Assembly: GCF_051020765.1 (NCBI RefSeq) | Contig: NC_134939.1 | Location: 1,886,901 to 1,950,900, forward strand | Source: Lasioglossum baleicum | Lineage: Eukaryota > Arthropoda > Insecta > Hymenoptera > Halictidae | DNA: 64,000 nucleotides | Direction: 5' to 3' | Part shown: in pieces, positions 1 to 10,195 of the stretch | Layout of the letters: each line of letters begins with the position of its first letter | Position numbering within the stretch: position 1 is the first letter of the stretch | Notes under the pieces: generated by a model | The model's database searches: none | What the model saw: the letters and a program-made list of their open reading frames with translations, nothing else | What the model was told of the DNA's origin: nothing | Position numbers and translations under genes: made by a program

Positions 1-19
1 TATTTTTATGATGAAGCAA

Positions 20-704
20 AAAAAAAATCTGTGCAAAGTTCGAGTGCCCACAGATAACGGGAAAATGTTCACCAAGGCGCTGAAACATTAAAATAATTAA
101 TTTAATGGTCATAAAATCGTTTTTGTCGTATATATTCTAAACTATTTACCGCATCGAAAAATATGTTACATGAAATTTGTAGATCTGGACAGGCTACGTC
201 TTTTATATCGTATTAGTTTTTTTCGTAAAACGAACGGTTTTCGAAAAAATTGAGAAAAACCTCGGACCAAAATCCGAAATTTTTTTAAAAATTTGAAAAC
301 TGAAGTGTCACTATCCTTTATCAATGAACGTTAGCGAAAAATGTGTTTTTTTTAACTTGCAGAACTTATTTTTTTAATTTTTTAAAATTATTATCTTCAA
401 TTATCAAATTTCATAAAAAATTTTTGGATTTTGGTCCGATGGCTTTCTCAATTTTTTCGAAAATCGTTTGTTTTACGAAAAAAAGTAATAGGACATAAAA
501 GACGCAGCCTGTCTAGATCTACAAATTTTGTTGAACATATTTTTCGACGCGGGAAATAGTTTAGAAGATATTCGAGAAAAATGATTTTATGTGCATAATC
601 TGTGGGCACTCGAACTTTGCACAGGTTTGTTTTTTAATTATTTGGAACAACTCTAGGGGGTGTCGTAAAAGAAATTGAAAAGTCGAAAATAAGAGCCACC
701 CTAA
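20..704. repeat. Long foldback (palindromic) MITE, probably cut by the window edge
   Basis: The arm at about 20-300 (starting CTGTGCAAAGTTCGAGTGCC) is repeated in reverse complement at about 400-625, so the region can fold into a ~270 bp stem with a ~100 bp loop. The right side continues through a T-rich stretch to GAGCCACCCTAA near 704. The matching left terminus would lie before base 1. No open frame is present. A nonautonomous element is inferred from the structure; the superfamily is not identifiable. Confidence 0.75.
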
Positions 705-1620
705 CGTAAACTGTATACATCGTATACATTGTAAACACTGTTCGGATAATGGGGTTTCGGATACGGGAGGCTCTACTATAGTTACATTTTTTCTCAGACT
801 CTCAATTTTCGCAATAAATTCATAAATGTCCGAGAAAATTGGTGGATTAAATGTGCGTTTAGTTTTCTTTAAACTTTAAACATCGTGTAAATATTTGCTA
901 CGTTATATTAGTAAGATTCCATTGTATCGGTTCAACATAAGAATGAGCCATACCACTTGTACGGTTAAAGCACGAATAAGCTTAAAATAGACAATTAGAT
1001 TTTTTCTCAAACTTGAATTTTTCATAAACTGAGAGTGAATCGACTTACAGGTTTGTTTTTAGAAGGTCACAATTTATATGAATCGCTTACTGGTATCGAA
1101 GCGTAAAAATGATGTTGAAAAGTGTAATTAATTATAAGTCCGGTATTTTGAACCGAGTTTTTATAATTTATATCGGCCAGTTCCAGGTTTACTGCCTCTT
1201 AAATGGCACTCCAGGGAGAGAAGCGAGAAAATTACTGGCTGTGAAACTTTTTAAATCGTTACAAAAAAAGATGTTTAATAATTGTAAAAATAATCGTTCA
1301 TTTCCGTTAACACATTATATACACCAGTACTGTACATACAATATACATATCAAGTCATTTCGTTTTCTCAACGGAAAATGAGATCCAAATTTCTTTACAA
1401 GAATACTGTTGTTAGAAATCGGTTAAAACTAGGTACACTGAATAAAACTAGATATCATACTTTATAATAATCTTAGTTATTGATAAATAAACTGCAGATC
1501 TTTATTCACAGCAAGGTTGTAACATTCGCACGCGTTCGTCTCAACAATAGCAAGTGTCGGGACTAACTAACAGTCTAAAACAGTTGGCTAACTATTGGAG
1601 TAGACGTGGGAGAGAAGGAT
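705..1620. other. AT-rich DNA without a recognisable gene
   Basis: I see no coding motif, repeat arm or RNA gene. A 90-codon frame at 1109-1381 on the plus strand has no recognisable domain and is probably chance. Confidence 0.5.
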
Positions 1621-1626
1621 ACAATA

Positions 1627-1643
1627 TGTGTGTGTGTGTGTGT
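1627..1643. repeat. (TG)n microsatellite
   Basis: About eight TG units in a row. Confidence 0.9.
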
Positions 1644-1829
1644 GACCAATTAAAATGCTCGGTTCTCTGATGATACAAGAAATATCTGTTTTATCTGATC
1701 CGCCACGGTTTGCCCTAGTAATCTGTGAAGGGTGCTTGACGTTTGCTTGCATGACTAAAGTGGTTGGATTCCGCTTTCTAGAAACCATGAAAAACAAATT
1801 AATCATAGAACAAGCAGCTAGTCATCGAA

Positions 1830-1885
1830 CGAGGCATGTACATACAGTGAGAGTCGAAAGTGAGTGTACACCTCGAGAACACGGC
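1830..1885 (+). repeat. Fragment of non-LTR element 3' region
   Basis: The motif ACATACAGTGAGAGTCGAAA and the following GTGTACACC resemble, in opposite orientation, the 3' tails at 3767-3820 and 4836-4900. It is probably a third, very short copy of the same retrotransposon 3' end. Confidence 0.4.
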
Positions 1886-1918
1886 ATTTATTTAACAATT
1901 ATTAGATACACTCATAAT

Positions 1919-2303
1919 TAGCTACGCTCATAAGTGTTTAGGCATTCTCAATAAGAGCATAAATCTTATAAAAACTCAGGAAAAATGTGAAAATATTTAT
2001 TTTTTATGTACATCCACACACTTATACATTTAAACATCATTACCTGCAATCTACCCGACTGATAAATTTTCTCGGGAATTCCTACAGATTATTATTGTAA
2101 CTGCACCGTTATGAACAGTTTGCGATAACCCGGTCAAGCGCAGGTAGAGGGTAGTAAAACTAATCCGATATAATGGGTGTCTATACAATTGAACTGCATT
2201 TTAGATAAGTATTTCATTTTATTCTAATGTTTTTTGGTACACATAATTCTGTACCAATAATACATGAAAAGAGGAGTGCCCAAACATTTATGAGCGGTAG
2301 TGT
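1919..2303. mobile_element. Nonautonomous Tc1-like MITE
   Basis: The left end (GCTCATAAGTGTTTAGGCAT) is an imperfect inverted copy of the right end (GCCCAAACATTTATGAGCGG, then TAGTGTA). ACTACCGCTCA termini with a TA target are typical of Tc1-like elements. The same terminus recurs alone at about 22668. There is no transposase inside. The interior holds a short hairpin at about 2233-2258 (GGTACA...TGTACC). Confidence 0.6.
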
Positions 2304-2440
2304 ATATGTTACATTAATAGAAAAGTTATTCGAAAACCATAAAGTGTAGATTGATGGTAATTAAATGTAGAAAACGTAACTCAATCTAATAAATACTTTT
2401 TCAGATACAACATAAAACAGTTGACGATCTGTAAACATAT

Positions 2441-3645
2441 GAATCAAAAGCGAGTATGTATACACAACTAATAAAGAATGATTTATTTTCATTTATTAAT
2501 AAAATTACGTACATTTAATACTTTGTTGGTCCACCTTTATCTTTAATTACGGCAGCTAATCGTCTTGGCATGGACTCAACCAACTTACGTGTTGTTGAAA
2601 CAGAAATATTATTCCATGCGTTTAGTAGTTCGATTTCAAGGTTTCCCTTGTTCGTAATTTTTATTTTGCGTAAGTTCAAATCTAATATTTCCCACAAATT
2701 CTCTATTACATTAAGATCTGGGGATTGCGGTGGAGAATTCAGTTGATTTGGAGCATTTTGTTGCAACCAATTCCTAACAATCTTTGCTGTATGTTTGGGA
2801 TTTCGATCTTGCTGAAAGATCCACGAATCTGGCAACTGAACTCTTCTAACACTTGCAGCTTTTGTTAGATATTGAAATCTATCTATCGTACTGTTAATAA
2901 AAGCTAATTTCCGATTCCACAGGCTGCCATGCTACCCCAAACCATAATATTACCACCGCCGTCCTTGACGGTATTAACAAGATCTTTCCTTTCTAATTTC
3001 GTATTTCTTTTCCTCCAAATTTAATTTCGAATTTACTTTCATCAGTGAATAATACGATGTTCCAAAATTCGAGTGGTTCGTTTATGAATTTTTCTGCGAA
3101 TTGCAATCGCAAAACGCGATTCTTTGCATTTATCGCTGATTTCTTGCATAGTACTCGGCCATGCATACTTTGATAATTTAATGATCTACGAATTGTACTC
3201 GCACTTATAGATTTTTGTTGTATTTCAGATATTTCTTGAGCTAATAAAACTGCACTCGTAGTGGGATCTTTTTTCACTATTCGTGTAATTAATCGGTAAA
3301 TCTACTTCACTTAACTTTCTCGGACGACGGAAACGAGGAAAGTTATTTACACTTTTTTTATCTTTATACGTGTCTATGATTTTTTTTACAGTTACATGAC
3401 AACGATTTACTATTTTCCCTATTAAGTTTCCTCGTGTCTTCTGAAGTTTCTGTACGTTTTTCGCTCATAATTCTAGTTATGCACTAAGAATTTCAAAGTA
3501 ATCAACATTGATGAAAATTTACACGAATTCACGCCCATTCAGAAATTCAGAAATTGTTGCTTCTAGAAAACCACTTTCCTGGACTATCTTTCTATAACAG
3601 ACTAACTACTTTTGCTGCGTATATTCACTTTTGACGCGTTGGTAA
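2441..3645 (-). mobile_element. Decayed Tc1-like DNA transposon
   Basis: This encloses the minus-strand transposase pseudogene at 2515-3468. Possible degenerate terminal repeats are TCAAAAGCGAGTATG near 2446 and the reverse complement of TCAAAAGTGAATATA near 3635. The ~1.2 kb size fits a slightly shortened Tc1 element. The ends are less certain than the coding part. Confidence 0.6.
2515..3468 (-). pseudogene. Tc1-like transposase, frameshifted
   Basis: Tc1-family transposases cut and paste at TA sites with a DDE catalytic triad. On the minus strand, reading starts at an ATG near 3468 (MSEKRTETSEDTRG). It continues after a frameshift through an HTH-like stretch (GKIVNRCHVTVKKIIDTYKD), then RRPRKLSE. 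A second frame (3277-2993) carries the first catalytic Asp in LFTDESKFE. A third (2835-2515) carries QQDRNPKHTA and SPDLNVIENLWE, with 34 residues between the Asp and Glu (DD34E, the Tc1 hallmark). It ends MPRRLAAVIKDKGGPTKY, the usual Tc1 C-terminus. At least three frame disruptions make it inactive. The domain order and catalytic residues make the family call firm. Confidence 0.92.
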
Positions 3646-3663
3646 CAAACCTACTTCAGATAG

Positions 3664-4317
3664 GCATTTGTTTACAAAACATTGAAAACGTAATTGACTA
3701 ATTGTAAGATGTGTGTTTATATACGATTGTGACACTAGAAATACCATGTACTACAAATATAATGTAGAATCTCATATGTATGGCGTGTATACTCATTTTT
3801 TACTCTTACTGTATGTGTTTTGTGCTGTCGCTGGTTTAGCCGATTCCTATAGATTAGTGAAGGGAACTTCGACGGAGTTTGCAGCTGTTGTCTTTGCCGC
3901 TGTTTTCGCTAATTTATCGGCAGTCTCGTTTCCCAGAATCCCCATGTGAGCCACTACCCAGTGGAATTTAATTTTACTATCGTTTGTGGTTTCGGAGACG
4001 AATCTGAAAGCATTCTTCCTTATTTCAAGGATATTGGGATTCGGTTTTTTTATTTATATTAACGTGTTCCAAGGAGAGTAGTGCGCTATAAGAGAATCCG
4101 TAAAAATAAGAAAATTATGATTCGGTCAATTTAAAGCTATTTCTACAGTGTCGTTCAGGGCTATAGATTCCGCAGTTAAAATTGATGCGTTTTTAGCTAT
4201 ACTTCTTCCTACGATCTTGTCTAAATCACTACAGACACACGCACTTCCTACGGAAGCTGAGCTTTTTGACTTGCTACCGTCCGTGTACGGAGAATAGGAT
4301 TTTTCCGCTGCACACAA
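3664..4317 (-). pseudogene. Non-LTR retrotransposon RNase H domain and 3' region
   Basis: The C-terminal RNase H of R1/jockey/I-type retrotransposons degrades RNA in RNA-DNA hybrids. On the minus strand I read YTDGSKSKSSASVGSACVCS (first Asp), then TAESIALNDTVEIALN (catalytic Glu). After an in-frame stop come FLIFTDSLIAHYS (second Asp) and HWVVAHMGILGNETADKLAK, matching the HWVPAHxGIxGNExADxLAK motif with its His and last Asp. A stop follows VEVPFTNL near 3850, and a 3' untranslated stretch continues to about 3664. The element is 5'-truncated just upstream of the RNase H, where a repeat begins at 4335. That is the usual fate of target-primed insertions. Stops make it a pseudogene. Confidence 0.88.
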
Positions 4318-4334
4318 TTAATTGTTCAATTATA

Positions 4335-4640
4335 ATATATATGTACTTACAGGATGAGTCTAAAAACACGACAATCTCAAATAACTTGTAAGTTATTTCT
4401 TGTACGAAAAAGATGTTCAAACAAATGTTGCATGGTTCCCAGGAGGACATACAGTGCTGCAATCTGATTTTTGTTACTTCGATTTTTTATCAAGATATGA
4501 AGATTACCTTCAGTTTATTAAATAGAATGCTCAATATTTTTGATCGAACTCGGATAAAGCACAAAATTGTATAATACATACGGGAAATTATATCGATAAT
4601 ATCGCGTTAACTATTAGATTTATGATATGTGAAGGTCAAT
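4335..4640. mobile_element. MITE copy related to 54248-54560
   Basis: From ACAGGATGAGTC through AGTGCTGCAATCTGATTTTT and beyond, this matches 54248-54520 in the same orientation at high identity. The family shares the ACAGGGTG-type terminus seen at 7630, 10196, 26936 and 39577. Only one end is clear here. Confidence 0.6.
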
Positions 4641-4711
4641 ACTTTTTTACGCAGAATTTTGTGAAAAAAATTGCTTGCATTTGTTATTGCTTAACCTTAC
4701 TTTAGATCATA

Positions 4712-4930
4712 AAATCGCATTTGTTTATAAAACATTGGAAACATAATTCACTAATTGTAAGATGTGTGTGTCACTAGAAATACCATGTAACTACAACATC
4801 ACAACTTTGGTTTTTGCGAAATATGCTGCAAATATAATGTAGAATCTCATATGTATGGGGTGTATACTCAGTTTTGACTCTCACTGTATATGTATGTCGG
4901 TTGCGCAATGGAATCAATTTTACAAATAAA
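4712..4930 (-). repeat. Second copy of the non-LTR 3' region
   Basis: GCATTTGTTTATAAAACATT, CTCATATGTATGGGGTGTAT and neighbouring blocks repeat 3664-3820 in the same orientation, with one ~40 bp insertion. It lacks the RNase H part, so it is probably a second, more severely 5'-truncated copy. Confidence 0.65.
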
Positions 4931-4939
4931 AGTAAATTG

Positions 4940-5595
4940 GGCACATTCGGCATCCAAATAACCATCGGGAAGACAGGATAAAGTGCTGTTACTAGTAGGG
5001 GTGCCTTATGCCCTTAAGGCAACTGTTACATTATTATACAAGGAACCAGGTTGTACAGTTCACGGAGAATACCGTAATTGGGGAGAATTTGCCCTCGTCG
5101 GTGTAGAACGCCGCGTTACTGCTCGCACTCCCCTTTTATCTCACCATCCGCGATTGTTATTCCCTCATTTACAAGCCCCACGGCGGTACACGTTACTCGC
5201 TGCGACTGCTTGTGCACCTTCAGTCTTGCAAGGTGCCGATGACGCTACCATGTAATTTATTTATGCATTCTACTTTGACAGTAAGATGTTATCTGCAACG
5301 TGGCGGCATCGCTCCTTTTCAAAGTTTACTCGTGTAATAAAATTAATAAACAACACAACGCGATGTAATTACAAAGGACCCTCTGATTTCGATACACCTA
5401 GCGTATAATAAAATCACAGTATAATACCTAATAATTATGCGGCTGGAACCAAAAAAGTACTTGCGGTATTTACCTATACACTTGAGTTTAGAACGTATTA
5501 AAATTATTATCAAAATCGACCAAAATAATGATCGACTATTTAAGAGATTTCAAACTCGTCGATTTTTTTCTGTATAATCACGTAGTCTATTTTCT
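4940..5595. other. No recognisable gene; unassigned 90-codon frame
   Basis: Bases 4983-5255 (plus) form a 90-codon frame in locally GC-richer DNA (about 5060-5260). The peptide has a hydrophobic start (MLLLVGVPYALKATVTLLYK), but I recognise no domain. The rest is AT-rich. Confidence 0.3.
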
Positions 5596-5600
5596 AATTA

Positions 5601-6468
5601 CACTGTCCAACAGCCAAAAAGTATTTCGATTCCCACTATGCGATTCTTGTAGAGTTTTCCGCGCTGATTCCGAATCTGGTTTTAATTTTTTTCCTATACG
5701 TCCAGTTTTTGAGAAAATGGAGTTTTAAAAAAAGACATATTTTTCAACTTTAAACAAATATTGCGATGTTATTATAAAAGATATTGAATTGTTCTTTACA
5801 GCAAAAGATTCTGTAGACTTTCCCGAATACAGTGATATCCAATATTAATACATTATGATTGTTTAAACATGTTTAAACAATGATTAAAGACGGAGATGCA
5901 CCACTTTTGCACCAATTTTTGCGGATATTTTCGAATTTATCTCAAAAAATAAGGGTCCAGCGAAAAATTGGTGACAACTCATGTCGGGCGAAGATATTTT
6001 GCTTTCTGGTTCGAAGAAAACGTCGACCATGCAAACTTCACAGGGGGGTTTCTCAAGATAAAAGTCTGCTCTTTCGCGTGGTATAGTTCAATTTTTCGCT
6101 GGACCCTTATTTTTTGAGATAAATTCGAAAATATCCGCAAAAATTGGTGCAAAAGTGGTGCATCTCCGTCTTTAATCATTGTTTAAACATGTTTAAACAA
6201 TCATAATGTATTAATATTGGATATCACTGTATTCGGGAAAGTCTACAGAATCTTTTGCTGTAAAGAACAATTCAATATCTTTTATAATAACATCGCAATA
6301 TTTGTTTAAAGTTGAAAAATATGTCTTTTTTTAAAACTCCATTTTCTCAAAAACTGGACGTATAGGAAAAAAATTAAAACCAGATTCGGAATCAGCGCGG
6401 AAAACTCTATAAGAATCGCATAGTGGGAATCGAAATACTTTTAAAAAGTTGAAATTTATTGGACAGTG
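5601..6468. mobile_element. 870 bp palindromic MITE with CACTGTCCAA ends
   Basis: The left terminus CACTGTCCAA and right terminus TTGGACAGTG are inverted. The match continues inward for hundreds of bases, through the TGTTTAAACATGTTTAAACA block on each side, to a central loop near 5975-6085. Small mirrored frames at 5880-6086 (plus) and 5979-6179 (minus) share their first 30 residues only because the stem is palindromic. A half copy lies at 42628-42935. Confidence 0.88.
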
Positions 6469-6474
6469 TTATTA

Positions 6475-6934
6475 TAGAGTTGGCAAGAAAGTAATTTCGG
6501 TATTTTAACACACTATCGACCGGTGATTATTGCATAATTTTGAAAAATCTATGGTACATGGCTAAACATTTTTTAATGGAATCATCAATAGCAACAGCAA
6601 TTTTCATTGTGAACTAACAAGTCACCCTCAAAAACGTCATCTAATAGTTTCATTTAAGATTGCAATGTGGAAGAAAATTTCTATGCTTTCTTTTGGTACA
6701 GCAAAATTATTGAAAATCCTATTAATAGGCTTCCGGTAGGTAAAGTGTTAAGATGAAATAAAACTCAATTTTGGGAAAATTTTGAAGTTTTATGGGCGCG
6801 GGAATATGAAGCTACCAGAATGATAGCAAAAGATCATCGAACAAAATGGAAAATATTTTAAAGTTCATTGCTTGAATAGAAAAATTTGGTTTTATTTCAC
6901 CTTAAAATTCTGAAATTACTTTCTTGCCAATCTA
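6475..6934. mobile_element. Mariner-type nonautonomous element, interrupted
   Basis: Ends are TAGAGTTGGCAAGAAAGTAA and the inverse ending TTACTTTCTTGCCAATCTA. The inverted match is about 35 bp with TA flanks (6473-6474 and 6935-6936). The sequence resembles mariner termini. The interior beyond the nested insertion at 6509-6747 has no readable transposase. Confidence 0.75.
6509..6747. mobile_element. piggyBac-like MITE nested in a mariner element
   Basis: The ends are CACACTATCGACCGG and the inverse of CCGGTAGGTAAAGTG, flanked on both sides by TTAA (6505-6508 and 6748-6751). TTAA duplication is the signature of piggyBac transposition. The 239 bp element is closely repeated at 56987-57223, which also has TTAA flanks. 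That confirms the boundaries and shows it inserted into the older mariner unit. Confidence 0.85.
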
Positions 6935-7232
6935 TAATAAGTGGAGTACGGATTTTCAAATTTTTCAAATATTTTTACAGCTTTCCAATAGACCCAGATA
7001 ACGCCATACATCCGTAGGACGTCCATTGTATGTCTGGTTTATGTGCGAATGTACTACGTCCATTTCGGACATCTCTAGGATGTTCTTAGGACTTAAAGTT
7101 CGTACGTTCTAAGAACGCTTAGTTGTCAGGTCCTACGAATGTTCTCACGACTTTTCGAATGTTCTAATGTCTTTCGAAGGTCTTAAAGATAGTATTAATA
7201 ATAGATTATTATTAATCATTATCATTAATAAT
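6935..7232. repeat. GTCC/GTTCTAAG-rich degenerate repeat tract
   Basis: Between about 7000 and 7190 the plus strand carries many variants of ACGTCC, TTCTAAGAAC and ACGAATGTTCT. It looks like a degenerate short-period repeat. I cannot assign it to a family. Confidence 0.35.
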
Positions 7233-7440
7233 GAATAGACATCGGATCTTTATGCAAAATAAAAATGTTCAGCATTGTCACAAAGCGGAGTGAATTAGAA
7301 ATTTATTTTCTTTCGAAATATGTTGAATAGATTGAAAACAATATATAACAGTAGTTTTAAATTCTTCTGATGTTATTACTATAATATTTTAAATTACGTT
7401 TTACTAGCCACGAAACTAAACAAAACACAAATTCATAAAA
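7233..7440. mobile_element. Short MITE of the CGGATCTTTATGCA family
   Basis: Starts GACATCGGATCTTTATGCAA. The degraded right end (ATTCATAAAACATTTG) lies near 7440. It belongs to the family seen at 44850, 49646, 59029, 61902 and 62303. Confidence 0.55.
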
Positions 7441-7629
7441 CATTTGTCCGGGGCGCCAAAATTTAGGGGCGCCATTTTGGCTATAACTGTGAGAAAAATA
7501 TTGATGTGTTAAATACCCAATAGAAAATTTGCTTTTATTAAATTAAATGCTTTTATTAAAATTTAAATAAAATTATTTGATTTTTATTGAAGATGAAAAA
7601 TATGTATACCTTTATTTTTTTTAAATATA
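7441..7629. other. GGGGCGCC-flanked AT-rich DNA
   Basis: GTCCGGGGCGCCAAAATTTA at 7446 has a partial counterpart, GTCCGGGGCGACG, at about 8298, on the far side of the 7630 palindrome. The palindrome may therefore have inserted into an older unit. Confidence 0.3.
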
Positions 7630-8263
7630 CAGGGTGGGGCGCCACATTTTGACAGCTCAAATATCTTTGTTGTTTTTAAAGATACGTCAAATGTCTGAAG
7701 GACAAAGTTGGATGGTAAAACGGGGCTTATACGATACCAAACAAATTTTTGTTTTTATGTAATTTTTAAATGGAATGAGGTATTTTTTAATACATCAATC
7801 GAAGCAGCTGGACATTCGTTATAAAAAAGTACTAACCTATGTATGTCGAAAAGTTAGTAGTTCAGGAGATATTTCAATTTAAATAACTCTAAAATACCAT
7901 TACTGTCGTACTAACAAGTTAGCGTTTACTTACTCGTGTAACGTCTTAGCACACGACAGTAATGGTATTTTAGAGTTATTTAAATTGAAATATCTCCTGA
8001 ACTACTAACTTTTCGACATACATAGGTTAATACTTTTTTATAACGAATGTCCAGCTGCTTCGATTGATGTATTAAAAAATACCTCATTCCATTTAAAAAA
8101 ATGAAGGTCACCTTCATATCTCAAGAAAAAATTACATAAAAACAAAAATTTTTTGGTATCGTATAAGCCCCGTTTTACCATTCAACTTTGTCCTTCAGAC
8201 ATTTGACGTATCTTTAAAAACAACAAAGATATTTGAGCTGTCAAAATGTGGCGCCCCACCCTG
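7630..8263. mobile_element. 634 bp near-perfect hairpin MITE, TACAGGGTGG ends
   Basis: CAGGGTGGGGCGCCACATTT and its inverse at the right end are flanked by TA. The stem is almost perfect for about 300 bp per arm and includes a block (CAGCTGGACATTCGTTATAA) also found in the hairpins at 10196 and 56552. The centre lies near 7930. There is no open frame. Confidence 0.92.
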
Positions 8264-9079
8264 TATATATACTTAAGGGGCGGAAATTTGTCTTTTTGTC
8301 CGGGGCGACGTAACCGCTAGAGCGGGCGCTGATAGAATACAATCTTATATTCATTTAATAAAGCTGTTAACAACTTACAAAAAGATCTTGAACTAATCTT
8401 ACACACGTTTACTTCTAATAATTCACCTGAATTTTTAAGATTTATTAATGTCAAAATAACTTTCTTAGATAAATACATACCTATTATACTAGATCACGTT
8501 TGTTCTCACCGGTATTGAGATTTCTATTTGATATCTTGGAGAATCTCTTCATCTCAATATGGAATTGCTTCCCTTCAGTACTGTAGTGTGGTAACAACTG
8601 GTGAAATGATGACGTAATACATACCTGAAACCAAAAAGTTCCACAAAGTTCACATTTGTAAAACTCCAAAAACATGTTGATTTTCAGAAATATTTTCTTA
8701 AAAAGTCTGTGGCAGCTAGTGTGCCCATAATTACAAATTAGCGTGAAAGAACAAAAAAGCTTCTTGACAGAAGCGGGTCAGTATACAGAATTTGTTGTAC
8801 AGATTTCGCCTTGCTTGCATTAGGGTGAGTTTCACCAATACTCGACTCCTTGCCGGCTCAGTCGTCGAGCATGTTTACCGCTTGACTGGTTCCAAGGAGG
8901 ATCTCCCCAGTGCGCAGTGGTGGGGATAAAATGTTGACAGTTACGGTAGAGACCTTTGCGACAGTTACGGAGGTAATACTGTATACATATACTTCATTTT
9001 TCTCAGTTCCCACTCTACCTAATATTTTGCCATTTCCTCCACTGTTCCTACACACCCTATAACTACATCCGAGTTTCCT
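8264..9079. other. No assigned gene
   Basis: A 63-codon minus-strand frame at 8484-8675 contains YKCELCGTFWFQ, followed by a splice-donor-like CAG/GTATGT. A small exon is conceivable but unsupported. The rest is unclassified. Confidence 0.25.
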
Positions 9080-9190
9080 TAACCCGTTGCCGTATCATTT
9101 TCTTTGCAGTTACAGTAATTAAAACGTCCATCTTCAAAAATGTCGTAGAACAGAAAAGAAAATTTATATTTTTTGTATGGCTGATTTTAT
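9080..9190. repeat. Interspersed repeat, inverted copy at 52190-52310
   Basis: The block from CGTTGCCGTATCATTTTC to AATTTATATTTTTTGTATGG is found in reverse complement around 52200-52305 (GTACGGCAAAGGGTTAA). No terminal structure is visible. Confidence 0.6.
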
Positions 9191-9289
9191 TCGGCTTGAA
9201 AAAATAGTAAACAAATTGTTTTTATTCTAACAATATACAACACAAAATAAAATAATTTATTGTTTTAACGATTAATACAGGATTAATTC

Positions 9290-9530
9290 TACACGCAAAA
9301 GTGAGACGATACTAAAGAATAACATTTTTTTGTTTGATGCATTCTTTTCGAGAAAAGCTAAGTAGTTTACAAATCCGTCGGGATCTCGTGCTTTAGTATA
9401 GCAGGCAGTAGAATCGGTGGGTCATGGTCAGACGACTCGTATCTAATACACATGTATTCGCTTCAAACACGATTTACTCGAAAAAATTGTATTCTTCAGT
9501 TTGGTCGCACTTTTGCGTGTAGAATTAATT
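9290..9530. mobile_element. ~240 bp MITE with TTCTACACGCAAAAGTG ends
   Basis: The left TTAATTCTACACGCAAAAGT and right ACTTTTGCGTGTAGAATTAA are perfect inverted repeats that continue imperfectly for ~40 bp (GATACTAAAGAAT versus ATTCTTCAGTTTG). TTAA at both tips is compatible with piggyBac-type insertion. Confidence 0.75.
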
Positions 9531-10195
9531 TCTAATCGATTGCCCATTGTATGCGAGACACCTTGTATATTAATCCTACTTAAAGTATTGGGTCATATAG
9601 TATACATCCCCTCTCAAAAGTATACCCGAGTGGTGAAATTCGCCCCGGCGGGATTTTAATCGGCCTTAGACCATTCGATAGCCTACCCAAAAAACCCCTC
9701 TCTGCCAGGTTTTAGCCCCATATCTCATCTGTAACGGTATAGTTATTGAAAAAAATCAAAAAACCAGTTTTTGGCCCATTTTCCCTATTTATTGACGATT
9801 AAAAATTCCGAAAAAATCTGACACATATTAGGTATCATTTTCAGATTTTTCCATCGCAAATTCTAATTGTAAAAAATGAAATAAACGAAATAAATCGAAA
9901 AAATGCAGATTTCATATAGAAATGTAAAGAATACTATCACAGATTTAATTTAGCAATGAGATATTACCGTAAGCATTATGCCCAATTTTTTTCAAATTCC
10001 TGAGATTGGTGCGTCATAGTTAAAAAAAATAAAAACCATTTTTTTCGGCGTTTTTCCAAAGTTATACTTATATTTTCTGAATCTTAAAAATATATTATGT
10101 AATATTAAACGTTTCTACGTTCAGAGAAACATCTTACTGACTTTAAAACTTGCATAGTACAAAAAACGAAAATAATATTATACTATGTACATATA
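9531..10195. other. AT-rich DNA, no gene seen
   Basis: A slightly GC-richer segment at 9600-9720 is unique within the window. It contains no recognisable frame or repeat. Confidence 0.4.

Noticed and set aside
1627..1643. Functional promoter or Z-DNA element at the TG repeat
   Set aside because: Short, ordinary microsatellite with no gene beside it.
5880..6179. Twin 66-68 codon frames with identical N-termini
   Set aside because: Identity comes from the palindromic MITE stem; they diverge at once in the loop.
8484..8675. Zinc-finger-like CELCG exon
   Set aside because: A single CxxC with no matching His/Cys pair; too little to call.
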